This document shows, piece after piece, positions 43,186 to 54,737 of a stretch of DNA of 64,000 nucleotides. This DNA is from Litomosoides sigmodontis (taxonomy: Eukaryota; Nematoda; Chromadorea; Rhabditida; Onchocercidae), in the NCBI GenBank assembly GCA_963070105.1, contig OY718808.1:4627738-4691737 (forward strand), written 5' to 3'. Position 1 is the stretch's first letter; each line of letters starts with the position of its first letter. The notes under the pieces were generated by a model that saw nothing but the letters and a program-made list of their open reading frames with translations, did not search any database and was not told the origin of the DNA. The position numbers were made by a program, and so were the translations under genes.

Positions 43186-43716
43186 ATGTGTTCAGTGTTA
43201 TTTTATTTTCTATGCCATATTTTAGGTGTGTCACTTAATTATCTTTACTGAATACTCTAAAAATATTAACAAAGTATAACTACGGAAATACGAATTGTCA
43301 TATGAATTTCTTCAATTATAAATTATTCACTCACTTCTGCGTCATGTGGGATCATTCACTTTACAATTATCGCAGGAATTATGCGATAGAATTCAACTTA
43401 TATTGAGTTTAGGTATGAAAATTCCCTTGAAAGCAAAATGAAATCAACTTGTCCTCCTCGAATTCAGATAGTTAATCATAACTTTTCCCCCTTTTTTTAT
43501 TATAATTTCTCTCTTCTCATTTAAGAAGAACGAAGACCATTTAAAATTTAAATAACTGCTAATTCTTCCTGCTATTGGTATAAGATTTCGTAATTACTTC
43601 AGATTCCATGTCATGAAAAACCAGATCACTGCAGCGGTAAACTCCAATTATGCCGATGTCCAGGAGTGAATGGAGTATATTTGTTCAAAAATCTCTCGAT
43701 CATTAACTATTGTTAA
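43186..43716 (+). CDS. Candidate secreted cysteine-rich gene (exons only)
   Basis: Three pieces lie in order on the plus strand. An ATG at 43186 reads MCSVLFYFLCHILG, signal-peptide-like. A 37-nt exon at 43376-43412 has good borders (CGCAG acceptor, GTATGA donor) and reads ELCDRIQLILSL. An exon from 43603 after CTTCAG reads PCHEKPDHCSGKLQLCRCPG, giving C-x6-C-x6-C-x-C, reminiscent of nematode EB modules, and ends at TAA 43714-43716. Joining the second and third pieces needs an internal acceptor at about 43624, so the model is incomplete. No upstream or downstream exons were fixed. Confidence 0.28.
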
Positions 43717-44070
43717 AGTTGGTTTAATTACACGCTTGGAAGAAGCTTAGATTATAAAATGAAATTACATCATTATGTAGAGTACTTTAGGATTACGTTG
43801 TTTGCAGAGATTTCTACTTAAATCTTATAAACCATAACATGGACTGAATTCAATAAACAAAACTAATAGTGAATATATAGTAGCTAATGGTCAAAACTTC
43901 ATGTTGCAGGATATTTTCTCATTCATATATGTGAGACAGTTTTTTTATTGTTTTGCTTTAACTTTTGGCTAATTTTCACGTTTGAATTTAAAAAATGCGC
44001 TCTCACAATTTTTTCTTGCGAGTATGCCATTTGACAGGAAAAATACCTTTCCTACAGGTGATCGGATAAA

Positions 44071-44445
44071 ATGTGTTATGGACAAATGGAAACGGTAACA
44101 GAAGGTTGGCCGGAACAGTACCGTATCTGTGATAGTGAGGTGTCAAGCGAAAGCAAACCTTGTTATCCTTATGACATTCGGTAAATTTTTAATTTCAACG
44201 TACTTCTCTAGTGCCCAATTTTTTCCTACCATTTTTTTGTTGATTTCATTGTCGTGAAATGAATTTCATCTCTCATCAACATTTTTTGCTTGAAGGCATT
44301 CTTCTGTTCAAAAAAAAATCAAAACAGCTAACAGTAAACACTTAGGCCAAACAAAAGGCTATGGAAAAAGCTTCCGAAAGCCAGACAACTGTCATCGTCA
44401 AATGCGGCTACTGAAATTGAGCCACCTCAGGCAAAAGCCTTGTAG
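44071..44445 (+). CDS. Small two-exon gene, 69 aa, unassigned
   Basis: Exon 44071-44180 starts with ATG 13 nt after a TTCCTACAG acceptor and ends CG|GTAAAT. Exon 44346-44445 follows ACACTTAG and ends in TAG. Phase 2 joins correctly, and 210 nt gives 69 aa. The protein is hydrophilic (GWPEQYRICDSEVSSESKPC, then NKRLWKKLPKARQL), with four cysteines and no signal peptide or membrane segment. The acceptor close before the ATG would suit spliced-leader addition. No family was recognised. Confidence 0.4.
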
Positions 44446-45144
44446 CAAATTCAATCCATGGCTTCGTCTCGTTTTTGAATATATGAAATCTGGACTCAGT
44501 ATCGTGTCATTTTAACTGCACACAAAACTGAACTGATCCAACTTCTATCAAACATTCTAAAGGTGTAGAACCCAACCTCGATCGACTTCAGACCTCTCTG
44601 TGATCACCATTCACATTTCAACATTTCAACCAAAGCGTCAGTAGAATATACATTTCGCAATAACTAATCGCACAGCTAGGTGCTACAAGTATTGTAGCAA
44701 ACGATCTCTCCATCATGCAAGGACAGCTAAAATCACATCCTTCTGGGTAACAATGACAAAGTCAGGTCCAGCGTCGCAGTGTACATGGGAACGACAATAT
44801 GTGTTTTGGTTTGGGATTAGGATGTGCCTTACGAAAGAATGCATGAAGAAGCCACTTAGAGATGTTTTTAATATAAACAAGCATTATACTAGTGGCAGCG
44901 GCTATTCTGCAGCAGGATAATGATTAAATAATTAAAGCGTAACGACAACTGAAGTTCATTTTTGTCTGATAAACCTTACTGATTCAGATATGTTAATCAC
45001 TTTCACATTCGAATTTCTAAAAAATTTGTTCCACGTACTGGTCGTTTTGTTACAATAAAATTCTGGAAAAGAGACTTTGAGAAGGAACAATTCTTCAGTT
45101 GCCAAAGATTCCAAAATAGTGTATAACTAGTATTTTACTTTATG

Positions 45145-45338
45145 TTATAAATGATCTTTTCCAGAAAATATGCGTGGGCTACAAAGCCTGATATCAAAAT
45201 GGAACACTTCAGCAAATTTCTCGCAAAAAATTGGAAGAACATCATTCACTGTAACATTTCTTCCCAGCTCTTGCGTCAGAGAAGTGACTTCTTTCCCAAC
45301 TAAACCACAAGGTACAATCTGAAATTACCAATATTTTG

Positions 45339-45407
<69 letters not shown>

Positions 45408-46630
45408 AAAGGTCACAAATCGCGATTACGATCCAACATTGACCGCATATCTGAACAACAACCTTCTGTATTTAGTATATAAAACATCATGAATCAAGAT
45501 GAACTTCATATTCCTCCCATTAGATTTATGATAGAAAATAGGCTTAAAACACCAAATGCGATAAGATCAAATTGCACCTGATGAAACCAATCCAAATTTG
45601 TGTTACAGTTTAGAGCCAAACCATGGCTAACAATGCCATCGCGAACATTTATACCAACCGCCGCTATTTTTCTCATACCGTCTCCTAACCAAACTCCTGA
45701 AATTGCCCTAATTGATGAGAAAGCTACAATAGCAGTAATGAATATCACCAATATAGCATGATTCCCTTAATTCGTTTCAACCTTCTGGTTAACTGTGTTC
45801 CAGCGTATTCCAAATTATCCAGTTGCGACCAAACCCAAATTCAGATGTAACATATGCTTTACTACATGAAAATTTTATGTAAATTTTTGAAAATTAACCT
45901 GTATCGGATGATCGACTAGCACCGAGCAAGCCAAAGCTATGGACAGTTTTGATGATCACTTCTTCAATAAGATAGACATAACGCCGAACACCTACAAGAG
46001 TAGAGTTTTGGTCTGGACGTTTGACATGCAATAAGTGAAGATCAACAATAGGATACACAACAAGTTGGCCAGGACCATGAAATGTAATGAGTCCACCTCG
46101 ATTCGTCCTGGAAATCAAAATATGAAAGCTACAGAGATATAGATAAGGCTATGGATGAAATTTTGGACAGACATCTGAAAAAATGTATCCAAACATGTTA
46201 GAAACATAGACTTAATAAGGAAATTCCGGAAATTCATATGTAGAATTTTGGTGATTACGCTTACATTTATTCCAATTCAAACAGCATATAAAAAATTACC
46301 GATAAAAGTCGGCTCCCAATTTCTTCAACCGGTTTTCTTCATCTTCACTATATTGGAAATGCCTTATACCAACAGTATAAACAGGCGTGTGTTCCAGTAA
46401 CAATAAGTAGTTCCTAAAATTCTAGCAAAAAATTTATTTTCCCTAATTATAAAGACCTAATGCAGAAGTCAAACTGAAACTCACTTTTTTACTGAATTGA
46501 ATGCCTGTTTTCGTAAAGCAAGCAATTTGTCAACATAATAGCACTGCTGCTTCAACCCATCGGCATAGGTAACTCGACCTAACCACATCGCATCAACGGC
46601 ACTTCGTAGAGAAAACGCATCAAATCGCAT
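45145..46630 (-). CDS. LIPT2: Lipoyl(octanoyl) transferase 2, mitochondrial (LipB family)
   Basis: Transfers octanoate from acyl carrier protein to GCSH, the first step of mitochondrial lipoate synthesis. Exons: 46630-46485, 46413-46300, 46107-45899, 45696-45578, 45318-45145, totalling 762 nt (253 aa), close to the human length. Conserved blocks: HTPVYTVGIRHF, RTNRGGLITFHGPGQLVVYP, the catalytic-lysine segment RKIAAVGI, SHGLALNCNTNL, and the catalytic-cysteine segment IVPCGLVGKEVTSL. The start at 46630 gives MRFDAFSLRSAVDAMWLGRV; a second ATG lies within this. The leader is basic and hydrophobic, suiting import into mitochondria. It begins 143 nt downstream of the MRPL42 stop on the same strand. 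Confidence 0.95.
45342..45405. repeat. (AT)n microsatellite
   Basis: About 32 uninterrupted AT units in the last intron of LIPT2, 24 nt upstream of the final exon in transcript direction. It is likely to vary in length between isolates. Confidence 0.97.
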
Positions 46631-46773
46631 ATCAGACTTGAAATATGTGAAGTCCCAGGCAAGGAAGAATAACAATACCAGATGCGCAGTCTAACGATAA
46701 GAAATAATTAAGAAACCAATAATTAAACAGAACATATGAGCTGGAAGTATTTTCAGCAACTATTCAGGAACTA

Positions 46774-47868
46774 TCACTTTTGCCTCTTCGGAGCAGGTGC
46801 CGCTACAGAATGCAATCTTTCCTCACGGTATCTGGAAACGTGGAAGTATTTTATATTAAATATAAAAATAAATACATGAAACTACCTAGCTCACTTCATG
46901 CAAACGGGGCCTACTATTTCTTATATGCAGACTACAATATCTTTCCACTGTAGCTTCTGAAATATACAATCCTTCGTACATCGGTTTTTGTAGTAGATGT
47001 AAATGAAGAGACTTTGGACACAAATCATCTGTACGAGCCGAAAGATTTGAGAGCCACTGTAATTCAAGCTTTGTATGAGTCCCGCCCCAATAAATGTTGC
47101 TTATGTCTGACTAATTTCCAAGTATATGAAATTACCTTGTGTACCACTCGTGCTTGCCAGTATAAAATATTTCACGAAGTATATAATTACGAGGCCCTGT
47201 TCGTGCTAATGAACCCTGCAAGTCAGCAATGCACTCGATCTCCTTACTGAGAACACCAGAACTCTGCAATTTAAAAAAATAAAGGCTTAATTCGATGGTA
47301 TAAATTTAATTTAGCATAATTTTTTCAAATCTCTTCAAAATAAAGCGACCTATGCTCTTTTACTTAATTCCTTATGAATGTTGGCGCGTGTGGAACAAGG
47401 AACATTTTATAACTTGGAACGTTTCATATTCTCATGCTTGATCAAATTTTAATGATCAGTCTCGAAATATCACATTTTTAAAATTAAATAAGAATAACCT
47501 GTTTCTCTGCTTCTATTTTTTTCAAATCAATGGGTTTGGAATGCTCGTATGGAAAAGATCTCTCCGGATGCCAACAAGCAATTGCACCGCTCTTACAAAT
47601 CACCGTACACGATTTACTGAAAACTTTAGTTAATTTTACCAATATCGTACCTCAAATTCAAATACCGGCTGTCCTCCCTATCACTGATACATTACTGTCA
47701 TAACTAATGCACATAACTAATGCCACTTCTTGTCACTAACGTAGCTATTGGCCATATTTACCTGCTTTTAAAATCTTTGGAAGCACTCGAGTACACAAGA
47801 ACCAGAAGATATTTTAAATCTCCAGGTGAAAGAGTTCCAGAATTAAAGGAGATGTACAGTGGCGACAT
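46774..47868 (-). CDS. MRPL42: Mitochondrial ribosomal protein L42
   Basis: Component of the large mitochondrial ribosomal subunit. Exons: 47868-47762, 47683-47651, 47616-47499, 47263-47136, 46831-46774, totalling 444 nt (147 aa; human 142 aa). The match is ACWHPERSFPYEHSKPI (human CYHPSVDIPYEHTKPI) and LREIFYTGKHEWYTR near the C-terminus, ending APAPKRQK. The second exon is a 33-nt micro-exon. The N-terminal 35 residues are hydrophobic with few acids, acceptable as a mitochondrial presequence. It is followed by LIPT2 on the same strand and is divergent from LEO1, whose ATG is 528 bp away. Confidence 0.9.
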
Positions 47869-48396
47869 AGAAACGAAAGTTTTTCCACATTACCCAAGAA
47901 TGAAATATTACCTTAGGTCAATATCTTCGTAATTGCTGAAACTTAAGAACAACTGTCGATGAATCTGTCGTAGTGGAGTGTTGAACCGACGAACACAGGA
48001 AAACATTACTCTCCATCAACTTTTCCCCAACGCAGGTGGTAATCCTAGTGCCTCACACCGTTGCAAACCATAATCTGTTCACGTTGATAGGTGTAATTTG
48101 ACGGACCGCATTTGTTTCAAGCCCGTTCTGCGTCAATTACACTGGTCATTATTTGCGTGGGTGGGGTGTGTAGTCACGTTTGCTATGTTTGGGTGAGCTT
48201 AGGCTTGAAGTAGGAATGCGTCATCTAATGAGCATTAGGAAAATGAGTAAATGTTGACGTTACAGAGTGAATGAGTGTAGATGTGACGATCACTTGGGTA
48301 GTAGAGGTGAGGGGACGGTTTTTCGATGGTTATGGATGGGTAAGATAGGATGCAGGCAGTGTAAATTTCGCTATATACGAATGTTAAGCGTTAGTG
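47869..48396. other. Divergent promoter region, MRPL42 and LEO1
   Basis: Compact 528-bp spacer between the two ATGs. It contains G-rich stretches and repeated GAGTG/AATGAG words on the LEO1 side. No ORF or RNA was recognised. Confidence 0.45.
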
Positions 48397-51298
48397 ATGT
48401 CGTCGGAGGAAAATTCAAGCGATGACGAATCAAGGGGGAATGCCCAGGAAAGTGGATCAGAGGACGAGTCTATAACTGAGCAGCACCAACAAAGTACGAT
48501 CACATCATCATCGGACGATGATGATGACGGCCAAATGCAGAAGAAAGGTGAAATTCTAATTTCATAATTTTCGATCAGGTTACACATGGTATTCTTGCTG
48601 TTACTACTCCGATTGGTAATTATGTATTCTACTTCCAGCGAAAGGTTTCACCGCTGAAAAGAGCAGGTCTCGATCACCGGAGCGGCGAGATATAGCTTCT
48701 GATGGAAGTGATGATGACTCGGGTGCTCCTTCAGAACGTCACATGGAGGCTGACGAAGATTCGGATGCTTTATCGGAACAGCAGCCACTTCCTGCTGTTT
48801 CCGATGATTCGGATGCAGTTTCGGAACGAGGGCTAGATGAAACGAAAGAATCTGATGACAGCGAAAAAGACGGTGGTAGTTTATCGAAGAGTTCTTCCGA
48901 AGCAGGCAGAATAGAAGAAAAGCAAGGGCTTAAGGACATTGCTCTATCAGAAAGTGACAGCGAGAAAGAAAGTGATGAAGAACGAAAGGTTATATTTGCT
49001 TAGATTTTTGGAATGGAGAAAGCTGATGTTTCGCTGATTACAGTCATTTTAATCTACTTTATAAGGCCTGTAAAACCTTATCATGTCTACAAAGTTATTT
49101 TTGTTGTATGCTAACTGGATGCTTCTTTAAAGTGTTTACTGTTGTAAGTGGCGTAAATGAGAGGTAGTGTGCTGCGGAACATAGGATTTACGTTTTTTAT
49201 AAATTTTGAAAAATATACTAAACTACATTGAATTGCATGCAAATTTTGAGATGGACTTTTAAATTTTAAAGATGCTTGTATTCAAATGGTTTTAAATGCA
49301 GCACTATATTGAGTTAAAGTATGTTTCTAAGTTTTTTGCTTCAGCTGTTAGTTTTCCTGTTTATCATACGGGTTCTGTTTTAGGAATTGACAGAGGATGG
49401 CATAGTTGGACCGCGTCTGTACCCTGACCCAGAAGCAGGTGTTGCAGATGCTGACCGCCTTGAGCCAACAATCGTTGAAGTTAACACTGCAAGAATATGT
49501 CCAAAATTTACTGATGAGGGACTGTATTTTGTGAAACTTCCAAATTTCTTGAGTATTGAACCACGTCCATTCGATCAAGATCATTACGAAGATGAATTTG
49601 ATGAAGATGATTTATTGGATGAAGAAGGACGTGCTAGGCTAAAGTTGCGGGTGTGTGCTCTTACTCTTCTCTATGATCATATGTTTTACGCTTTAAAAAT
49701 GCACAGCATTAACATTTATGACGGCTTTTCAAAACGTAATCTCGAATGAACCGTAGCATTATAAGCTATTTTAATAGTAGGAATACTTTTTGACTTAATG
49801 CTCAAATAGCTGCAGCCAATAGACAGGAATACGAACTTCGTTATTCGACGTATCGCATTTTCTTCTAAGCAACTGTACTTTCTATGTAATATCTTAATCG
49901 TAATATCTCCATCGTCGTTGCTGTCACCAAAACCAGTTATTCTTTCATTGTGCAGCATTACAACAGTACAGGAATTAAAAAAAGTAGCACGTGCCCTTCT
50001 TACAATAGAACACATATTAGTTCTTATTGATTCACTACAATTTTTATTTATAATAGGTAGACTTAAGCTACTTTGTTTGTAGGTAGAAAATACAATCCGT
50101 TGGCGTTATGTATTGGATGATGATGGTAATATACAGAAACAAGGGAATTCAAAGGTTGTTCGCTGGTCGGATGGAACGTGCGTTTCCAGCATGCAATTGT
50201 TTATTTCATAAACTTCTTGGATTTTATATTGGAATTTTAGAGATTATGCAATATGGTTTCAGTATGTCCCTTTATCTTGGTGGAGAAATTTTCGATGTAA
50301 CTGCACAGCCGATGCAGCTTGATAATCATTTGTTCTTACGACAAGGTGCAGGCTTACAAGGACATGCTGTTTTCAAGCAAGTCTTAGTTTTCAATTTTCT
50401 AGAAGTTGAATTTTTTTTCTATGAAAACACTAATTTTTGTGTTATCGTGTTTGGATAAGGAATGTTTTCAATTACAGAGAAAAATTAGTGTTTCGCCCTC
50501 ATTCAACCGATTCCATTACGCATCGGAAGGTTACCTTGTCAATGGCAGACCGATCTAATAAATCGCAAAAAGTTAAAGTTCTTACCGCAGTTGGTTCGAA
50601 TCCAGAATCGAAAAAGGCGGTATGATTTGAACATTCATGTTCGAACTGATCATTTGTTTCAGATCTTTTGTTTTTTATCTGGAACATTTCAGATCTTAGA
50701 AAAATACAGTAAGAAGGCTATCCTTTCAGGAGATAGTTCGAAGAGAAGAAGAACGTATGCGTGCTCAAAATCGTCGTGAGGCACAGCAGAGGCGCAATCG
50801 TATGCGTCCATCTCTAGGTCGATCAGGATTGACCGCCAACTTCTTGGAAGATAGGGACGAAGATTCTGGTATGTATTTATTTTGGGTGCTTGTTTTTGAA
50901 TTGCTACTTGTTTTTGGTATAATACTTTCTCTTATAGACGATGAGTCAATATCTGCGATCAAGAATCGTTACAAGCATGGACTGGATGATAGGTCGTTGA
51001 TCGGCCATTCCGATTCTGAGGATTCTGATTCTAAGCGATTGTATGATGCTAAAAAAGATAGCGAAGATAGTGAGAGTGACCAGGTTATCTGCATAATAAT
51101 ATTCATTTAAATTGTAAGCTGCATATTTCTCCTTTTGTTTAAGTTTTAAAGTGCGAAGTTATTATCAATAAAGGAAAATTTTTGGGTTTTTTTAAAATGA
51201 TTTCCCATTTATAAACTTAATGTGATTTTACATTGCAGGAAAAGAGAAAACAGAAGAGAAAAGTGATTATTGAAGATGATGATGAAGAAGAGAATTAG
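48397..51298 (+). CDS. LEO1: RNA polymerase II-associated protein LEO1 (Paf1 complex)
   Basis: Paf1-complex subunit that supports elongation and histone modification. Exons: 48397-48547, 48639-48988, 49384-49650, 50083-50177, 50263-50376, 50478-50619, 50730-50868, 50938-51083, 51239-51298, totalling 1464 nt (487 aa). The first 165 residues are Ser/Asp/Glu-rich. The LEO1 core follows: [62 protein letters not shown] and [10 protein letters not shown]. Then come a basic [19 protein letters not shown] helix and an acidic tail ending [11 protein letters not shown]. Intron 50377-50477 appears to use a GC donor (AA|GCAAGT), because only that gives the conserved VFKEKLVFRP join. Confidence 0.95.
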
Positions 51299-51965
51299 GA
51301 TTTTTCATTCTGTGTATGTGTACATATGTTAGGCTTTATTTTATTCCTTGATGTGCTTTTTCAAATTCATTGTTTGGCTTGATACTCTAAGGATTACCAA
51401 ATACAAGTTTTTTGTTTTGAAAGAGATAAGAAACCAAATTCAGATATTCTAGAATTCCGTGGGTAAATTGGTTTGCACATTTGTGGCACTCATCATGAAC
51501 AAATGATTCTTTGGCCAACAGCCAAGGAATAGTATGATCTTGTTGCTTTATTAAAGGTTTGAAAGTTTATGGCTTCCAATTTTTTTAAGCCGTTCTTCAC
51601 GGAAGTCATTAATCACGTTACGTGGTTGAACATATATCACTTTGCTTCCAAATATTTTATTCTGAATTTGTCTTTCTCAACACACAAATGAAGTAGGGGC
51701 TGTTCATAAGTGATTAGATCTGTAAATGCACTTTTAAAAAGATCTGTTACCTGTCTACTTAGAGTTCGAAACACTTAGTTCCACTTTGTTTTCTTCAGAA
51801 ATTTTCGAATAGCGCTTTTAATTATTTCAATGCACATAGAATCTGGTAGACCGTTAGTCCTGCTCCCGTTTCATTACTCTGAAAGAGTATGATTAAATTT
51901 GCTTCCAAAGTGGCTGTTTCGATTATGTTCCAAATGTGGTAATGTGCTAATGCATCATCAAAAGG
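51299..51965. other. Spacer between LEO1 and E2F
   Basis: Contains the LEO1 3' UTR and E2F 5' region. No additional exon or repeat was recognised. Confidence 0.45.
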
Positions 51966-53872
51966 ATGGCAAGTGTAAAACAATGGAGGCATCAGTCACT
52001 GGAAGCCGATGGATCGAGTCAGAAAAGTATAGAAGCCAAAGACTCGGAAATTGCTGCAAGTGGATATGATGAAGAATCGGTCGATGACGAAGACACGAAG
52101 CAGTCGTCGTCCGTGTGTCGTGCCGAAAAATCACTCGGCATATTGACCCAACGTTTCGTTGATTTGTTACAACGAGCGCGAGGCGGCATTGTCGATTTGA
52201 ATGTTGTGAGATTTTTTCACTTACCTTTTGTGAAATTAAAATCAATGTTTGCTATCTCAGAATACCTTATTCATGTTAGCTGTAATTTCACAGTATTCTC
52301 AGGCATCTAAAAGTTTTTAGTTTTTGAGTGATTAGTGGACGGTGAATTAGTACTAGACAATAATGCCCACTCAACTTATTGTTTTTGATTTAAATTTTTA
52401 TTAGGGCGTAGCTGGTTTTGAAATTTAATGTATTTTAAAGGCCGCCGAAGAACTACAAGTGCGGCAGAAACGAAGGATATACGATATAACGAATGTGCTG
52501 GAGGGAATCGGATTAATTGAAAAGAAATCAAAAAACATCATTAATTGGAAGTTAGTTTCAAGTGGTATCATGCTCATAACTTGCTTACTTCATGAAATTT
52601 TTTTTAATTAATGTATCGTAACTTTAAAGAGGTGGGAAACTGAAGAAGCATGGTTCATTTCCGGATACTGATCCTGAAGAACAGAAGCGTATTTCGAAAC
52701 GGAAGGCGGAGTTAGAAGAATTAGAAAAGGAAGAACGCATTCTCGATACCCATATTAAATGGATGAAACAGGTGTAAATTGCAACTACTTCAATAAATAT
52801 GCTTTACTTTTCGCTGTAAGCTAATGTTTGCTGTTTTATTTCTGGGTGTAAATGATTAATTTATAGAGTTTGCGAAATGTTAGCGAATATCAAAAAAACA
52901 TGAAACTGGCATATTTGACAGAAGAAGATATACTCTCTGTTTTTGAAGATAGCCGGGTTTTTGCGATACAGGCTCCTCCTGGGACTTTCGTTGAAGTTGG
53001 TGCACCACCAAGGGTTTGCTTACTTTATTTTTTTAAGTTCTGTTTTTGCTTGCCCTTACTATTCTTTCTCACGTAAGAGACTCCATTTTTCATTTAAAAT
53101 TGAGATATACAGATGCGTGACTTTGATATGCAATACAATTTACGACTTAAAAGCACGTTTGGCCCAGCAAATGCAATATTATTGGGAGAAATGAAGTGTA
53201 CTCAAAATCAGGGCGATGTGTTTACTAATAAATCTCAGGTATTCTAATTGTCTTTCGTTTACAAGGAGTGAGTAATTATCATAATTTTTTGTGGTATTCG
53301 ATTACTTTTCGAAAAACTTTACTAAAACCAAAGTTGATTGCAGCCTGTGCCATATGTTGTGGAGGGTGAGGTGCCCCGGCAATTTTTAGAGGAAGATGAA
53401 GATGAAAGCGTGTCAAAGAAGAAGCGAATGGATGAAGAATTTAGTGACCATCCTGATCCCGTATTGCCTTTTATTCCATCTCGTAAGTGATTACTACTTT
53501 CTTTATTATACAATAAAATATTTGAAGCATTTGTGTTGTGATGTTAGATAATATATCGATGAAAGTATGGTTTACAAATAAACAAGGAGGGTTTTTTTTG
53601 TGGGTCAAAGTGTAATGGTTTTAGAGAGCGAACATCAAAACCCATCTCAGCAAGGGTGCAGTTTTCTGCAACCACAAACACAATCCAGTCCTACTTTTAG
53701 TCAAGGTAAATTCCTTTTAAACTTTCATTGTTTTTTTAATACATTTGGTTTACTTTCAGAAATCCGAGAAGTAATGAGAAAGTTGAGCCCGCCTCCATCC
53801 GAACGTGATTATATTTTTAGTTTGAGTCAGGGCGAAACGTTATCGGAACTTTTTGAAGATGATCTCATCTAA
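51966..53872 (+). CDS. E2F transcription factor, E2F4/5-like
   Basis: Cell-cycle transcription factor that binds DNA with DP and is controlled by pocket proteins. Exons: 51966-52205, 52441-52550, 52630-52771, 52867-53013, 53113-53238, 53344-53482, 53625-53705, 53760-53872, totalling 1098 nt (365 aa). Order: Ser/acidic N-terminus, winged-helix DNA-binding domain ([12 protein letters not shown], then [16 protein letters not shown]), a leucine-zipper-like helix ([20 protein letters not shown]), the marked box ([17 protein letters not shown]), and a C-terminal pocket-binding motif [25 protein letters not shown], as in E2F4/5. No cyclin-A-binding extension is seen at the N-terminus. The C. elegans counterpart would be efl-1 rather than efl-2; this is inference. 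Confidence 0.95.
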
Positions 53873-54737
53873 TATTTTCGGCGTTATTAAGATATATACA
53901 TATATACATTCTTCATTAATATTTGTATTTTTTTCTTTCTTCAATTAGTTAATCCCATATATTCAATGCTTCTGCGGTCGTTTTGTTCCTGTGTTCGATT
54001 AATGATTTATATATTAGTACTAGTTCTTTCCATTCTATATATTGACATAGTTTAAAAGTAGCTTCATGGTTCTGGTTCTTTAATGTGATCTAATATCGGA
54101 TTCATCCTTTTTGTAAGTTCCATTTTTGCTAGCATTTACATATTTTGTAAGGGAAATATGCTGTTTGTATACCTACTGACCATACTGTACTAAGCAGTTG
54201 TGCAGATCCCGTGAGATAAAAAAAGAGAAATCATATTACATTTTGAAGTTTGTATGTTGAATACCATATCAGTGTATTCCACTTGATTCAGGTCCTACTT
54301 TGCCATTTTTTTTAATACAGTTATGTTCGTTGATATTGCTATAATTTATACTGTTGCAGTGCAAAAAAGTAAAAATTTCAGTTGCTTCCTTGCATCAATT
54401 ATAAATGTGTAAAATGCGTTTTATCTTAAAAAATTTAGTTATTGCACAACATTGATATCTGGAACTTGGGGTGCCGTGACGCAATGTAATTAATGAAATT
54501 ATTAACTGTTAGTGATTTCGGTTAGAGATTAATCTAGATCACCAATAACTTCATGTGGTTTTATATAATATACACTCAGGATCGTATATGCGCTACACTT
54601 TAAGATTAATATTGCTGTGCTGTGGAACTCAGTTCTATTTTTTCTACCACTTTTGGATATTCCGAATTTCTAAATTCAACGTGGTCCTATTTTCTTCCAT
54701 TCTGTTTTTAAGGGTTTTTCTCACTGATTTGTATGCG
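53873..54737. other. Spacer between E2F and SUPT7L
   Basis: AT-rich, with no recognised coding or repeat feature. An open frame at 54555-54845 overlaps the first SUPT7L exon in the same frame but is not spliced at its 5' end. Confidence 0.4.

Larger units (their letters stand above)
42396..45144. other. Gene-poor stretch with candidate plus-strand exons
   Basis: Apart from the two candidate genes listed next, 42838-43009 is an open frame ending at a GTAAGA donor, followed by a TTGCAG acceptor at about 43071. No consistent full gene could be built. The remainder shows nothing. Confidence 0.3.

Noticed and set aside
47014..47250. Plus-strand 78-codon frame
   Set aside because: It is antisense to the MRPL42 exon at 47263-47136, which is clearly real, so this is a shadow.
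48739..48939. Ser-rich minus-strand frame
   Set aside because: Shadow of the acidic Ser/Glu/Asp repeat region of LEO1 exon 2.
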